NCBI RefSeq assembly: GCF_025499425.1
Contig: NZ_JAIMCB010000013.1
Location: 1-64,000 of the forward strand
Origin: Acidiferrimicrobium sp. IK
GTDB taxonomy: Bacteria; Actinomycetota; Acidimicrobiia; Acidimicrobiales; Palsa-688
Reading direction: 5' to 3'
DNA: 64,000 nt
Of the stretch, positions 35,541 through 43,001 are shown in pieces. The position numbers were made by a program, and so were the translations under genes. How positions within the stretch are numbered: position 1 is the first letter of the stretch; each line of letters opens with the position of its first letter. Under the pieces are notes generated by a model, which was not told the origin of the DNA, did not search any database, and saw only the letters and a program-made list of their open reading frames with translations.

Positions 35541-35945
35541 TCAGTGTGCTGCCGGGTTGAGGATGTGGCACACCAGACCCGGTGAGCACGCATCAGGCGA
35601 CAGCGTTCGGCCTCGCTCGTCGAGACGGCGCAGTTCGTCGCGCAGGGCCGCGAGTTCGACGATGCGGGTGTCGAGATCGGCGGCGCGGCCCTCGATGAGC
35701 TCGAGTACATGGGCACATGGAGGGCGGCCGGCTTCCCGGAAGGCGATGACGCCCCGGATCTCGCCGAGGGTCAGCCCCACGGCCTGGGCGGCCCTGATGA
35801 AACGCAACCGATCGAGGACCGTCTCGGGGTAGTCCCGGTAGCCGCTGGCGGTGCGGTCTGGTTCGGGTAGCAGCCCGACCGTCTCGTAGTAGCGGAGCGC
35901 CTTGGCGGTCACCCCGGAGCGGTCTGCTGTTTCGCCGATCCTCAC
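35541..35945 (-). CDS. MerR-family heavy-metal regulator
   Basis: This 134-residue MerR regulator starts at GTG (complement 35943-35945). The winged-helix N-terminus reads RIGETADRSGVTAKALRYYE, followed by LDRLRFIRAAQAVGLTLGEI. A dimerisation helix comes next, with metal-site Cys in PPCAHV and C-terminal ACSPGLVC, the three-Cys pattern of thiophilic-metal sensors (Hg(II) in MerR proper). It is divergent from the thioredoxin-like gene and would activate that operon through the dyad at 35967-35988. The inducing metal is not known. Confidence 0.85.
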   Translation of the reverse strand: MRIGETADRSGVTAKALRYYETVGLLPEPDRTASGYRDYPETVLDRLRFIRAAQAVGLTLGEIRGVIAFREAGRPPCAHVLELIEGRAADLDTRIVELAALRDELRRLDERGRTLSPDACSPGLVCHILNPAAH

Positions 35946-35963
35946 GACGATTGACGATACCGC

Positions 35964-35994
35964 TTGACCTTCCCCTGAGGTGGAAGGTTGATGA
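35964..35994 (+). promoter_or_regulatory. MerR-type promoter/operator
   Basis: TTGACC at 35964-35969 serves as -35. A perfect dyad ACCTTCC-N8-GGAAGGT occupies 35967-35988, and a weak -10 (TGATGA, about 35989) would lie 19-20 bases from the -35. The overlong spacer filled by a dyad is the hallmark of MerR-activated promoters. It sits between the divergent merR-like and thioredoxin-like genes. The transcription start would fall near 36000, so the GTG start at 36003 could be nearly leaderless. Confidence 0.65.
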
Positions 35995-36002
35995 TGGGGG
36001 TT

Positions 36003-36293
36003 GTGAAGGTCGAACTGCTGTACTTCGAGGGCTGCCCGAACTGGCAGATTGCCGAAACCCGCCTCCGTGAGGCCTTGGGCGCACTCGGGCAGGGGGCGGT
36101 CACGGTCACCCATCGGGTGGTGTCGAGCCCCGAGCAGGCGGAGCGGGTCGGGTTCGGGGGTTCGCCGACGATCCTGGTCGACGGGACCGACCCCTTCGCT
36201 CGGCCCGACGATCCGGTTGGCTTCGCCTGCCGGCTGTACGACCACATACCGACGGTGGAACAGATGAGGGCGGTGCTTTCCGGTGGGCGCTGA
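36003..36293 (+). CDS. thioredoxin-fold protein of a metal-resistance operon
   Basis: This protein of about 96 residues begins VKVELLYFEGCPNWQIAETR with a GCPNW motif (one Cys instead of CxxC), then GFGGSPTILVDGTDPFA, the cis-Pro loop of thioredoxin-like folds, and FACRLY with a second Cys. This small family is common next to mer genes of actinobacteria and may shuttle metal or thiol. ATG codons at 35991 and 35994 are possible starts but overlap the promoter; GTG 36003 fits better. Confidence 0.65.
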   Translation: MKVELLYFEGCPNWQIAETRLREALGALGQGAVTVTHRVVSSPEQAERVGFGGSPTILVDGTDPFARPDDPVGFACRLYDHIPTVEQMRAVLSGGR

Positions 36294-36501
36294 CCGCAAC
36301 GCCGCCGGTGTGGGTCTGGCGGCATTTGTGGCGGCCCTCACCGTGTGGTGTGCTCTGCCGGCGGTCCTGGGCGTCGCTGTCGGGACCACGCTCGCCGGGA
36401 TCGGGTCGCCGACCTGGCTGGCCGGCGCAGCGGTGTTGGCCGCAGGCGCCGTCGTGGTGGGGTGGCGTCGTCGTCACGGTTGTGCCGGCAGGGAGCGATA
36501 G
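36283..36501 (+). CDS. small two-helix membrane protein, possibly MerF/MerT-like
   Basis: This 72-residue protein has two hydrophobic helices (about 8-33 and 42-60). The first carries VWCALPAVLGVAVG, resembling the CCxxP-type site of small mercuric transporters but with a single Cys; another Cys lies in the tail (RRHGCAG). It overlaps the thioredoxin-like gene by 11 bases and is followed by the rhodanese gene after three bases. A role in metal ion transport is suggested by the MerR-type control but is not proven. Confidence 0.5.
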   Translation: MGADRNAAGVGLAAFVAALTVWCALPAVLGVAVGTTLAGIGSPTWLAGAAVLAAGAVVVGWRRRHGCAGRER

Positions 36502-36504
36502 CGA

Positions 36505-37179
36505 GTGTCTACATCGGTCACCAGGGACGAGGTCCGCCGTCTCGTGGGCGCCGGAGCGCAGCTGGTGGAGGTACTGCCCCCAGGTGAATACGACCAGGAG
36601 CATCTTCCCGGCGCCGTCAACCTGCCGCTCAAGTCGCTGACCGCGGCAACGGTCGCGGCGCTGGACAGGTCGAGACCTGTGATCGTCTACTGCTGGGACG
36701 GGTTGTGAGATATGAGCCCACGAGCCGCGTGCCGGCTCACACAACTCGGCTTCGAGCCTGTCTACGACTACACCCTCGGCAAGGTCGACTGGCTCGCCGC
36801 CGGCCTACCCACCGAAGGCGCAGCCCATCCCGCTCGGGTTCTCGACGCCTTGCGTCGTGACGTGCCCACCTGCGGGCTCGACGCGCCTGGCGGCCCGGTC
36901 ATGGAGCGGGCGCGTCTGGCGGGCTGGGACCGCTGCGTCGTCGTCGACGACCGCCGGGTCGTGGCCGGAGTGTTAGGCGCCGAGCGGGTCGATGCGGGGG
37001 AGCAGCGGAGCGCGGCGGAGCTGATGGCGCCAGGGCCGACAACGGTGCGCGCCCACGAAGATCTCGTCGCCACCCGGGGGCGGATGGTCGAGCGTCACGT
37101 CGCCCACCTGTTGGTCACCACCCCTGACGGCGTCCTTCTCGGCGTCCTCGACGCGGCCGGCGATGACGGTGCCCGTTGA
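36505..37179 (+). pseudogene. rhodanese-CBS protein interrupted by an in-frame TGA
   Basis: One frame runs from GTG 36505 to the stop at 37179, with a single TGA at 36706-36708. The first part is a rhodanese domain: LVEVLPPGEYDQEHLPGAVN, then the catalytic VIVYCWDGL. Directly after the TGA the domain continues as DMSPRAACRLTQLGFEPVYD. In relatives, as I recall them, the TGA position is Cys (C-W-D-x-x-C-D). The C-terminal half looks like a CBS-type domain (GWDRCVVVDDRRVVAGVLG). It may be a nonsense mutant, two coupled products (ATG 36712 could restart), or a recoded gene. Confidence 0.65.
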
Positions 37180-37259
37180 GAGCCCCGAACTGGAGCTCTT
37201 CTCGCCGGCCTTCCCATCGACCAGGTCGCTGACCTGCGGGCCGCTGATCCGGACTCGGG

Positions 37260-37733
37260 ATGACCGCTACCTTCGACGCCATGTTCAAAGTCGCGGCTCG
37301 AGTACTTCGAGGTGTTGGGGCGCTCGGGGCGGTGGCGGGGTGCGCGTCGATGACCGCCATGCTCCCCGGTCTGGCGGCCAGCATGTTCGCCGCGGTCGGC
37401 CTGGCCACCTCCACGGCGGCCGGACGGGCGTTGGCGACGGTGGCCGAACCGCTCTTCGTGGTCTCCGCCGTGTTGATGGTGCTCGGTGCGCTGGCGTGCA
37501 GCCGGCTTGCGATACTGCTCGCCGCCGCCGGTTGTGTGGCGGCCTTCGTGGGCATGTTCGTGCTCACCAGCGTGGCGGCCATGGCCCGTACGGGGTCCAT
37601 GGGAGCAACCCCGCCTGCCGCCGAGACGCTGTTCTACATGGGCGCCGCGCTCATCGTGGCCAGCTTCGCCACCACGCTCGTCCGCCGGCGCCGTCGAAGT
37701 TGCGCGCCGGTCGTGGCCGCCCTCGCTCGCTAG
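37260..37733 (+). CDS. four-helix membrane protein of the metal-resistance operon
   Basis: This 157-residue protein has four predicted helices (about 18-45, 60-80, 83-105 and 125-140). Cys residues in VAGCASMTAML, ALACSRL and AAGCVAAF lie inside or at the ends of helices. It has no confident family match; helix count and Cys placement recall MerT/MerC-type importers. ATG 37260 or 37281 could start it. It lies 80 bases after the rhodanese-CBS gene and 19 bases before the MFS gene, so it is probably part of the same MerR-controlled operon. Confidence 0.5.
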   Translation: MTATFDAMFKVAARVLRGVGALGAVAGCASMTAMLPGLAASMFAAVGLATSTAAGRALATVAEPLFVVSAVLMVLGALACSRLAILLAAAGCVAAFVGMFVLTSVAAMARTGSMGATPPAAETLFYMGAALIVASFATTLVRRRRRSCAPVVAALAR

Positions 37734-37752
37734 GCGAGCACCGGGCGGCGGG

Positions 37753-39000
37753 ATGACAAGCCGGCAAGAGAAGTCTGGGAGGGCGCAACCATGGAGACGG
37801 CGGGGGCTGTCGTTCCGATCGGGGCCGTTCCGGCGGCTGTACGCGGCGCGCACGGCGTCGCAGTGGGGCGACACATTCAACGTCGTCGCCATCGTCATCC
37901 TCGTCTACCGTCTCAGCGGCTCGGGCCTGTCGGTCGCCGCCACCGTCGTCTTCGAGATCGTCCCCGTCTTGGCGCTCGGGTTCGTGGCCGGAGCGGTGGT
38001 CGACCGCGCGCCGCGCATCGCGGTCATGGTCGGCGCGGACCTCGCCCGAGCGGTCGTCGCCGGGGTACTCGCGGTGTTCGGTCACCAGCTGTGGGTCATC
38101 TACGCCGCCGCGTTCTCCATGTCGGCGTTCACCGTGTTCTTCAACCCCGCCGCCGCCAGCGTGTTGCCGGCAGTGGCCGGCGACGATCTCCTAGGGGCAA
38201 ACTCGGTCATCTGGTCCACCGCGGTCGTCTCCCAGATCGCCCTGGCCCCCCTCGCTGGTGTTCTCGTCGCGGCTGCGGGAGCTGGCCCGGCGTTCGGGAT
38301 CAACGCGGTGTCGTTCCTTGTGTCCGCCTCCCTGCTGGCCGGCATCCGGGTGCCGCACAACCCCGCACCCGCCGCTCGGCGTCGCCTGGGCGACATCGCA
38401 GACGGGTTCGCCTACCTCCGAGCCAGCCGCTTCCTGCGCACCCTGGCCGCCGTGCAGGGCATCGCCGCCCTCTCCGCCGGGGCCACCTCCGCACTGTTGG
38501 TGGTTCTCGCCGAACGGCATCTCCATCTGGGAGCCGGACGCTTCGGTGTCCTCCTCGGCGCCATCGGGATCGGCGCCGGCGTCGGCCCGTTTCTCCTGCG
38601 CCGCGTCACCCGCAACGTGTCCCGCCCCGCTCTTGTCTTCGGCCCCTACCTCCTCCGCGGCCTGGTCGACCTGTGCTTGGCTGCGTTCAGCTCGTTCGCG
38701 GGCGCCCTGGTAGGGCTCGCCGCCTACGGGATCGGCACCTCCACCGGCAACGTCACCTACCAGACCACCCTCCAAACCGTGGTTCCTGACGACCGGCGAG
38801 GACGAGTGTTCGCGTTCTACGACGTCGTCTGGCAGACCGGACGCCTCGCCAGCATCGGTGTCGGCGGCGTCCTCGCGGACACGCTCGGCATCGCCGCCGT
38901 CTACTACCTCGGCGGCGCCCTCCTACTCGTCGCCGCCACCGTCGGCCTCACCCGGCTGCGCACCGACGACCTTCACCTGCCTGGCGACGCCAAGCCGTGA
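37753..39000 (+). CDS. MFS transporter
   Basis: This 415-residue protein has 12 predicted helices in two bundles. RLYAARTASQWGDTFN near residue 30 leads into helix 1, and the loop VVDRAPRIAVMVGADLAR matches the MFS motif A region. The layout fits the EntS/MFS_3-like exporter group (TTLQTVVPDDRRGRVFAFYD between helices 10 and 11). The substrate is unknown; context suggests export of a metal complex or an unrelated cargo gene. ATG 37753 has GGCGGG as a weak ribosome site. Confidence 0.8.
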   Translation: MTSRQEKSGRAQPWRRRGLSFRSGPFRRLYAARTASQWGDTFNVVAIVILVYRLSGSGLSVAATVVFEIVPVLALGFVAGAVVDRAPRIAVMVGADLARAVVAGVLAVFGHQLWVIYAAAFSMSAFTVFFNPAAASVLPAVAGDDLLGANSVIWSTAVVSQIALAPLAGVLVAAAGAGPAFGINAVSFLVSASLLAGIRVPHNPAPAARRRLGDIADGFAYLRASRFLRTLAAVQGIAALSAGATSALLVVLAERHLHLGAGRFGVLLGAIGIGAGVGPFLLRRVTRNVSRPALVFGPYLLRGLVDLCLAAFSSFAGALVGLAAYGIGTSTGNVTYQTTLQTVVPDDRRGRVFAFYDVVWQTGRLASIGVGGVLADTLGIAAVYYLGGALLLVAATVGLTRLRTDDLHLPGDAKP

Positions 39001-39234
39001 TGTCGGGCGGGGGAGTGGCAGGCGGACGGACGCTTTGGTCCGATCCTCTGGGGGCCACGGGCTGCGACGGGTCGCGGTGGGCCGCACCGGCCGAGCAACT
39101 CGACCCCGGAGAACGCTCTGCGTAGTCGAGAACCGGAGGGACGCGGCCGCTGTCGCGCCCAGGCCCGGTACCAGGACGAGTTGACCGACGCCGTCGGTTA
39201 CGCCCCGGCAGATGCCGCCGGGATGCCCCTTCCT

Positions 39235-39369
39235 TCACCGCTGCCCGATGGTCTCGCCAAATCCTGCGGCCCATTTGCGGCCCATGGCGCCCTGAACATC
39301 CGACTTCAGGCCGTTGACCAGGTCTTTTACGGCGAATTCGTCGTGGGCGCGGAGGGAGTCGAACCACCC
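39235..39369 (-). pseudogene. C-terminal remnant of an unidentified protein
   Basis: The 500-base gap 39001-39501 has no full gene. On the minus strand 44 codons ending at TGA (39235-39237) read like genuine protein: GWFDSLRAHDEFAVKDLVNG, then KSDVQGAMGRKWAAGF, with good codon usage and charged/hydrophobic balance. Upstream of residue 1 the frame loses this character. It could be the tail of a lost mobile-element or metabolic gene. On the plus strand the same stretch includes GGAGTCGAACC, resembling the T-arm of a tRNA but not foldable as one. Confidence 0.35.
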
Positions 39370-39501
39370 GCGCCCGCACTCATGGTCGAGAACGTGTCTT
39401 CTTTGCCGTGGGGGACGATGGAGCGCCGTGGGCGAATTTCCTGTGTAGGACCAGTGGGTGCAGCCCCGTACCGGATGGACGTCCGGCCTACCCTGTGACT
39501 C

Positions 39502-40977
39502 GTGATCGTGCAGTGCGCAAGACGCTGGGACTTGGGCGAGCGACTGGGTGCCGGTGGCTTTGGGCAGGTGTTCGCCGCTCGGGCTGAGGATGGCAGCACG
39601 GCTGCGGCCAAGCTCGTGCCGAAGGCGCCGGGGGCACAGCGCGAGCTTCTGTTCGTTGAACTAGGGGACGCGCCGAATATCATTTCCGTGATCGATTCGG
39701 GCGAGACCGCTGACGCCTGGGTCCTGGTTATGCCCATGGCGGAGCGCTCCCTCGGGCAGGAGATCGCCCTGTCCGGAGCGATGGCGGCAACCGAGGCGCT
39801 GGCTGTGCTCAACGACGTCGCGGTCGCGCTCGCTGGAATTGAAGGCCTCGTGGTTCACCGTGACCTTAAGCCCGACAACGTCCTTCTCTATGACGGCGCC
39901 TGGTGCCTGGCGGACTTCGGTATCTCCCGCTACGCCGAGGCGTCTACCGCCCTCGACACCCGCAAGTTCGCCCTGTCGCCGCCGTATGCCGCACCTGAGC
40001 GGTGGCGTGCTGAGCACGCGACCACCGCCGCAGATGTCTACGCGCTTGGCGTGATCGCTCATCAGCTCCTTGCTGGAGAGCTACCTTTCCTCGGCCCGTC
40101 CATCGAAGACTTCCGAGATCAGCACCTTCACAACGAGCCGCCGAGCCTCACGGGGCTGCCGGCGCGCCTGGTCGCATTGGTGGAGGAGTGCTTGTACAAG
40201 GCTCCCGGCGCCCGTCCGACTGCGAGGAACCTCCAGGCCCGGCTGGAGCGCGCTGGTATCGAACAGCCGCTCCCGGGAGGATCGCAACTAGCGGCGGCAT
40301 ACCAGGCACAGGTGAGCAGGGTGGCCCACCACAGCGGGGCTCGGTCCCGCGAGCAGACCGAGCAGGAGCGCCGAGCCAGTCTCGCCGCGGCCAGCCGGCG
40401 TGCCTTGCAGGCGACCTCCGAAGCGTTGGTCGAGGTCCTGAACCAAGAGGCTCCGGGCGCGGCGGTGCAGCCGCAACCACATGCGGAGTCCGGTTGGAGC
40501 GTGGCGCTCGGCGATGCTCGACTGGCGCTTTCCGGGGTGGCGTCCTTCGACGGGCGAGGCTGGGGCGACTGGAGCGCGCCCGCGTTCGACGTGGTCTCCT
40601 ACGCCACAGTGTCGGTCCGGGTACCGTCGAGCCGGACGGGCTATGAAGGACGAAGCCACTCGCTCTACTTCTGCGACGCTCAACAGGAAGGCACGTATAG
40701 CTGGTTTGAGACGGCGTTCATGGTCAGTCCGATGATGGCCGCTCAAGGCCGCCAGGACCCCTTTGCTCTCGGTCCGGGAACTGAGGCTGCCAAAGCCCTG
40801 TGGCCGGGGATGGCCGAGTACCAGGTTGCCTGGCCATTCACTGCACTCGTTGTCGGAGACCTCGATGAGTTCCTCGATCGGTGGCTCGGATGGTTCGCCA
40901 AGGCGGCCCAAGGGCAGCTCGGGCATCCGTCGGCCATGCCGGAGCGAGACGTGTCAGGCACATGGCGACGCACCTAG
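39502..40977 (+). CDS. soluble Ser/Thr protein kinase with unknown C-terminal domain
   Basis: This 491-residue protein has an N-terminal Hanks-type kinase domain (about 1-265). It shows the Gly loop LGAGGFGQV, the Lys in TAAAKLV, the catalytic loop HRDLKPDN (Asp 121), DFG (Asp 138) and PPYAAPERW. No transmembrane helix or PASTA repeats follow. Instead there is a Glu/Arg helical linker and a beta-rich domain (about 330-460) of unknown type. The GTG 39502 start has no clear ribosome site. Base composition is slightly less GC-rich than neighbours. It sits alone between cargo genes and a tRNA, so a defence or stress role is possible but unproven. Confidence 0.82.
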   Translation: MIVQCARRWDLGERLGAGGFGQVFAARAEDGSTAAAKLVPKAPGAQRELLFVELGDAPNIISVIDSGETADAWVLVMPMAERSLGQEIALSGAMAATEALAVLNDVAVALAGIEGLVVHRDLKPDNVLLYDGAWCLADFGISRYAEASTALDTRKFALSPPYAAPERWRAEHATTAADVYALGVIAHQLLAGELPFLGPSIEDFRDQHLHNEPPSLTGLPARLVALVEECLYKAPGARPTARNLQARLERAGIEQPLPGGSQLAAAYQAQVSRVAHHSGARSREQTEQERRASLAAASRRALQATSEALVEVLNQEAPGAAVQPQPHAESGWSVALGDARLALSGVASFDGRGWGDWSAPAFDVVSYATVSVRVPSSRTGYEGRSHSLYFCDAQQEGTYSWFETAFMVSPMMAAQGRQDPFALGPGTEAAKALWPGMAEYQVAWPFTALVVGDLDEFLDRWLGWFAKAAQGQLGHPSAMPERDVSGTWRRT

Positions 40978-41090
40978 TCGCTCATCGTGACGCTGCAAAT
41001 TGCCGCCCGACCGCCTCACCTCCTCCCGCGCTCCTCCCGCGAACACCGGAAAATCGAGGTCGGTGGCGGTCTCTGGCGGTCAAACGAAAG

Positions 41091-41126
41091 AGGCCCTGAC
41101 CAGCACGTATGCGCTGGTCAGGGCCT
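41091..41126. terminator. bidirectional hairpin terminator
   Basis: AGGCCCTGACCAGC at 41091-41104 pairs perfectly with GCTGGTCAGGGCCT at 41113-41126 across an eight-base loop. GTTT follows on the plus strand and CTTTCGTTTG follows on the minus strand. It lies between the kinase gene (rightward) and the 3' end of tRNA-Arg (leftward), so it can end both transcripts. Confidence 0.85.
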
Positions 41127-41134
41127 GTTTCCGC

Positions 41135-41209
41135 TGGTGCCCCCGGGAGGATTCGAACCTCCGCAACCGGCTCCGGAGGCCGGTGCTCTATCCCCTGAGC
41201 TACGAGGGC
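41135..41209 (-). tRNA. tRNA-Arg (anticodon CCG)
   Basis: The minus strand folds into a complete tRNA. Acceptor GCCCTCG pairs with CGGGGGC, the D arm is GCTC/GAGC, and the anticodon stem CCGGC/GCCGG has loop CTCCGGA giving anticodon CCG. The T arm GGAGG/CCTCC has loop TTCGAAT, the discriminator is A, and CCA is encoded (41135-41137 on the plus strand). Length is 72 plus CCA. It reads CGG codons. It lies at the border between accessory and core genes, a usual attachment site for integrative elements, though no duplicated tRNA end was found here. Confidence 0.95.
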
Positions 41210-41278
41210 GGGGGAGCACCAGCATAGCCTCCGGTCCCGGGCCGGGCCCATCGGGCCCGGCCGCCTACATTGGCGGGC

Positions 41279-41656
41279 GTGGACGATCGGGTAGCGACCG
41301 TGCTGGTGGTCGACGACGACCCGGTGATCGTGACCCTCCTCCGCGTCAACTTCGAGATGGAGGGCTACACCGTGATCGATGCCGGCGACGGCGAGGAAGG
41401 TCTGGCGGTGACCCGCCGGGAACGCCCCGACGTGATCGTCCTCGACGTCATGATGCCCAAGCTCGACGGCCTGGGGATGGCCCGACAGCTGAGGGCCGAT
41501 CCCGACGTGGCGTCGATCCCGATATTGCTGCTGTCGGCCAAGGCCCAAGCGACGGATGTGGCCGCCGGGCTGGCGGTCGCCGACGACTACGTGACCAAGC
41601 CGTTCGAGCCCTTGGAGCTGCTCGACCGGGTGGCCGCGTTGCTGGCGGCCCGATGA
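41279..41656 (+). CDS. single-domain response regulator
   Basis: This 125-residue CheY-like receiver has acidic pocket Asp 12/13 (VLVVDDDP), phospho-acceptor Asp 56 in VIVLDVMMPKLDG, the Ser in LLLSAKA and the Lys in YVTKPFEP. There is no output domain, so it signals by protein contact. GTG 41279 is preferred over TTG 41270 because it starts directly before the first strand. The stop overlaps the lysA start by four bases. No partner histidine kinase is in the window. Confidence 0.85.
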   Translation: MDDRVATVLVVDDDPVIVTLLRVNFEMEGYTVIDAGDGEEGLAVTRRERPDVIVLDVMMPKLDGLGMARQLRADPDVASIPILLLSAKAQATDVAAGLAVADDYVTKPFEPLELLDRVAALLAAR

Positions 41657-42933
41657 GCCGCCCGGTTGACCTCGACCTTCTCCCGGAGCATGCGGAGGTG
41701 GGGAAAGGGGGCCGGCTGACCATCGCCGGCGTCGACGTGCTCGACCTGTGCGAGGAGCACGGCACGCCGGTGTTCGTCTACGACGAGCAGCACATCCGCA
41801 ACCGGTGCCGGGAGGCCGTGGCCGCGTTCGGTGCCGACGTCGCCTACGCGTCCAAGGCGTTCTTCTGCACCGAGATGGCCCGCGTCGCCCACGAGGAGGG
41901 CATGCGCATCGACGTGTCGACTGGTGGGGAGCTGTTCGTAGCGTTGCACGCCGGTGTCGCCCCGGAGCGTCTCGTGCTGCACGGCAACAACAAGTCCGAC
42001 GCCGAGCTGGCGATGGCCCTCGATGCCGGGGTCGGCCGCATCGTGGTCGACTCCTTCGACGAGCTGGACCGCCTCGAGCGTCTGTGCGAAGCCCGCAACG
42101 CCCGTCCCGCGGTGCTGGTGCGCATCACCCCCGGGGTGGAGGCCCACACCCACGAGTATGTGATGACCGGCCAGGACGACTCGAAGTTCGGTTTCGGCCT
42201 GGCGTCCGGCGACGCCGAGAAGGCCGTCGGCCGGCTCCTCGGCGCGCCCAGCGGTCCGGAGTTGGTGGGCGTGCACGCCCACATCGGGTCGCAGATCTTC
42301 GCGCTGGACTCCTTCGCCAAAGCGGTGGAGGCCATCGCGCCCTTTTTCTCCACCCTTGGGGTCAGCGAGCTGTGCATCGGCGGCGGTCTCGGGGTCGGCT
42401 ACGTCGAGGGGGAGCCCACCCCGAGCTTCGAGGGATGGGCCCGCGCCGTACGGGCCGCGGCCGCGGACGCCGGGATCCCCGCCGGCGTATCGCTCAGCGC
42501 CGAACCGGGCCGGGCCATCGTCGCCGCCGCGGCGATCACCTGCTACACGGTCGGCACCATCAAGGACATCCCGGGCATCCGCACCTACGTCAGCGTCGAC
42601 GGGGGGATGAGCGACAACCCCCGACCGGTGCTCTACGGCAGCGGCTACGAGGCGTTCCTGCCCCGGGAGACCGCCGCGTCCCGGCCCCGCACGGTCACCG
42701 TCGTCGGCAAGCACTGCGAGTCCGGGGACGTCATCGTCCGAGACGCCGCGGTCCCCGAAGACCTAGCAGTCGGGGACATCTTGGTGACGCCGGTCACCGG
42801 CGCCTACGGCCACTCGATGGCATCCAACTACAACAAGGTGCCCCGGCCGCCGGTGGTGTGGGTGCGCGACGGCGCAGCGCGTGTGGTGGTCAGGCGGGAG
42901 ACCTTCGAGGACCTGGTAAGCCGGGACTGCTAG
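41653..42933 (+). CDS. lysA: diaminopimelate decarboxylase
   Basis: This 426-residue PLP enzyme catalyses the last step of lysine synthesis, meso-diaminopimelate to L-lysine plus CO2. The PLP Lys 68 lies in YASKAFFC. HAHIGSQIF and GGGLGVGY bind phosphate, and CESGDVIV contains the active-site Cys. Length is usual. It starts at ATG 41653, overlapping the response regulator. It is followed by hom and thrC, the aspartate-family cluster common in actinobacteria. Confidence 0.95.
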   Translation: MSRPVDLDLLPEHAEVGKGGRLTIAGVDVLDLCEEHGTPVFVYDEQHIRNRCREAVAAFGADVAYASKAFFCTEMARVAHEEGMRIDVSTGGELFVALHAGVAPERLVLHGNNKSDAELAMALDAGVGRIVVDSFDELDRLERLCEARNARPAVLVRITPGVEAHTHEYVMTGQDDSKFGFGLASGDAEKAVGRLLGAPSGPELVGVHAHIGSQIFALDSFAKAVEAIAPFFSTLGVSELCIGGGLGVGYVEGEPTPSFEGWARAVRAAAADAGIPAGVSLSAEPGRAIVAAAAITCYTVGTIKDIPGIRTYVSVDGGMSDNPRPVLYGSGYEAFLPRETAASRPRTVTVVGKHCESGDVIVRDAAVPEDLAVGDILVTPVTGAYGHSMASNYNKVPRPPVVWVRDGAARVVVRRETFEDLVSRDC

Positions 42934-42945
42934 CCGGGACTGCTA
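42920..42945 (+). repeat. 13-bp tandem duplication at the lysA stop
   Basis: The unit GCCGGGACTGCTA occurs at 42920-42932 and again at 42933-42945, with a decayed third start (GCCGGGGCT) after it. The first copy spans the last lysA codons and the TAG stop, so the duplication carries a second copy of the stop. It probably arose by replication slippage. Confidence 0.85.
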
Positions 42946-43001
42946 GCCGGGGCTTCGGGCCAGGTGGGAGAGGCAGCGGGGGGGCAAGTACCCTCTCGGT
43001 C

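Noticed and set aside
37163..37756. 197-codon frame overlapping the four-helix membrane protein
   Set aside because: Arg/Gly/His-rich shadow; the 37260 frame has clear alternating hydrophobic helices.
39350..39385. Possible second tRNA copy or attachment site (GGAGTCGAACC)
   Set aside because: The T-arm has a mismatch and no acceptor, anticodon or D arm can be folded around it; too short to call a tRNA or an att duplicate.
39181..39498. 105-codon plus-strand frame before the kinase
   Set aside because: No ribosome site or family. Its GAEGVEPPAPAL segment is the kind of chance peptide produced by tRNA-like or opposite-strand sequence, and a better remnant lies on the minus strand.
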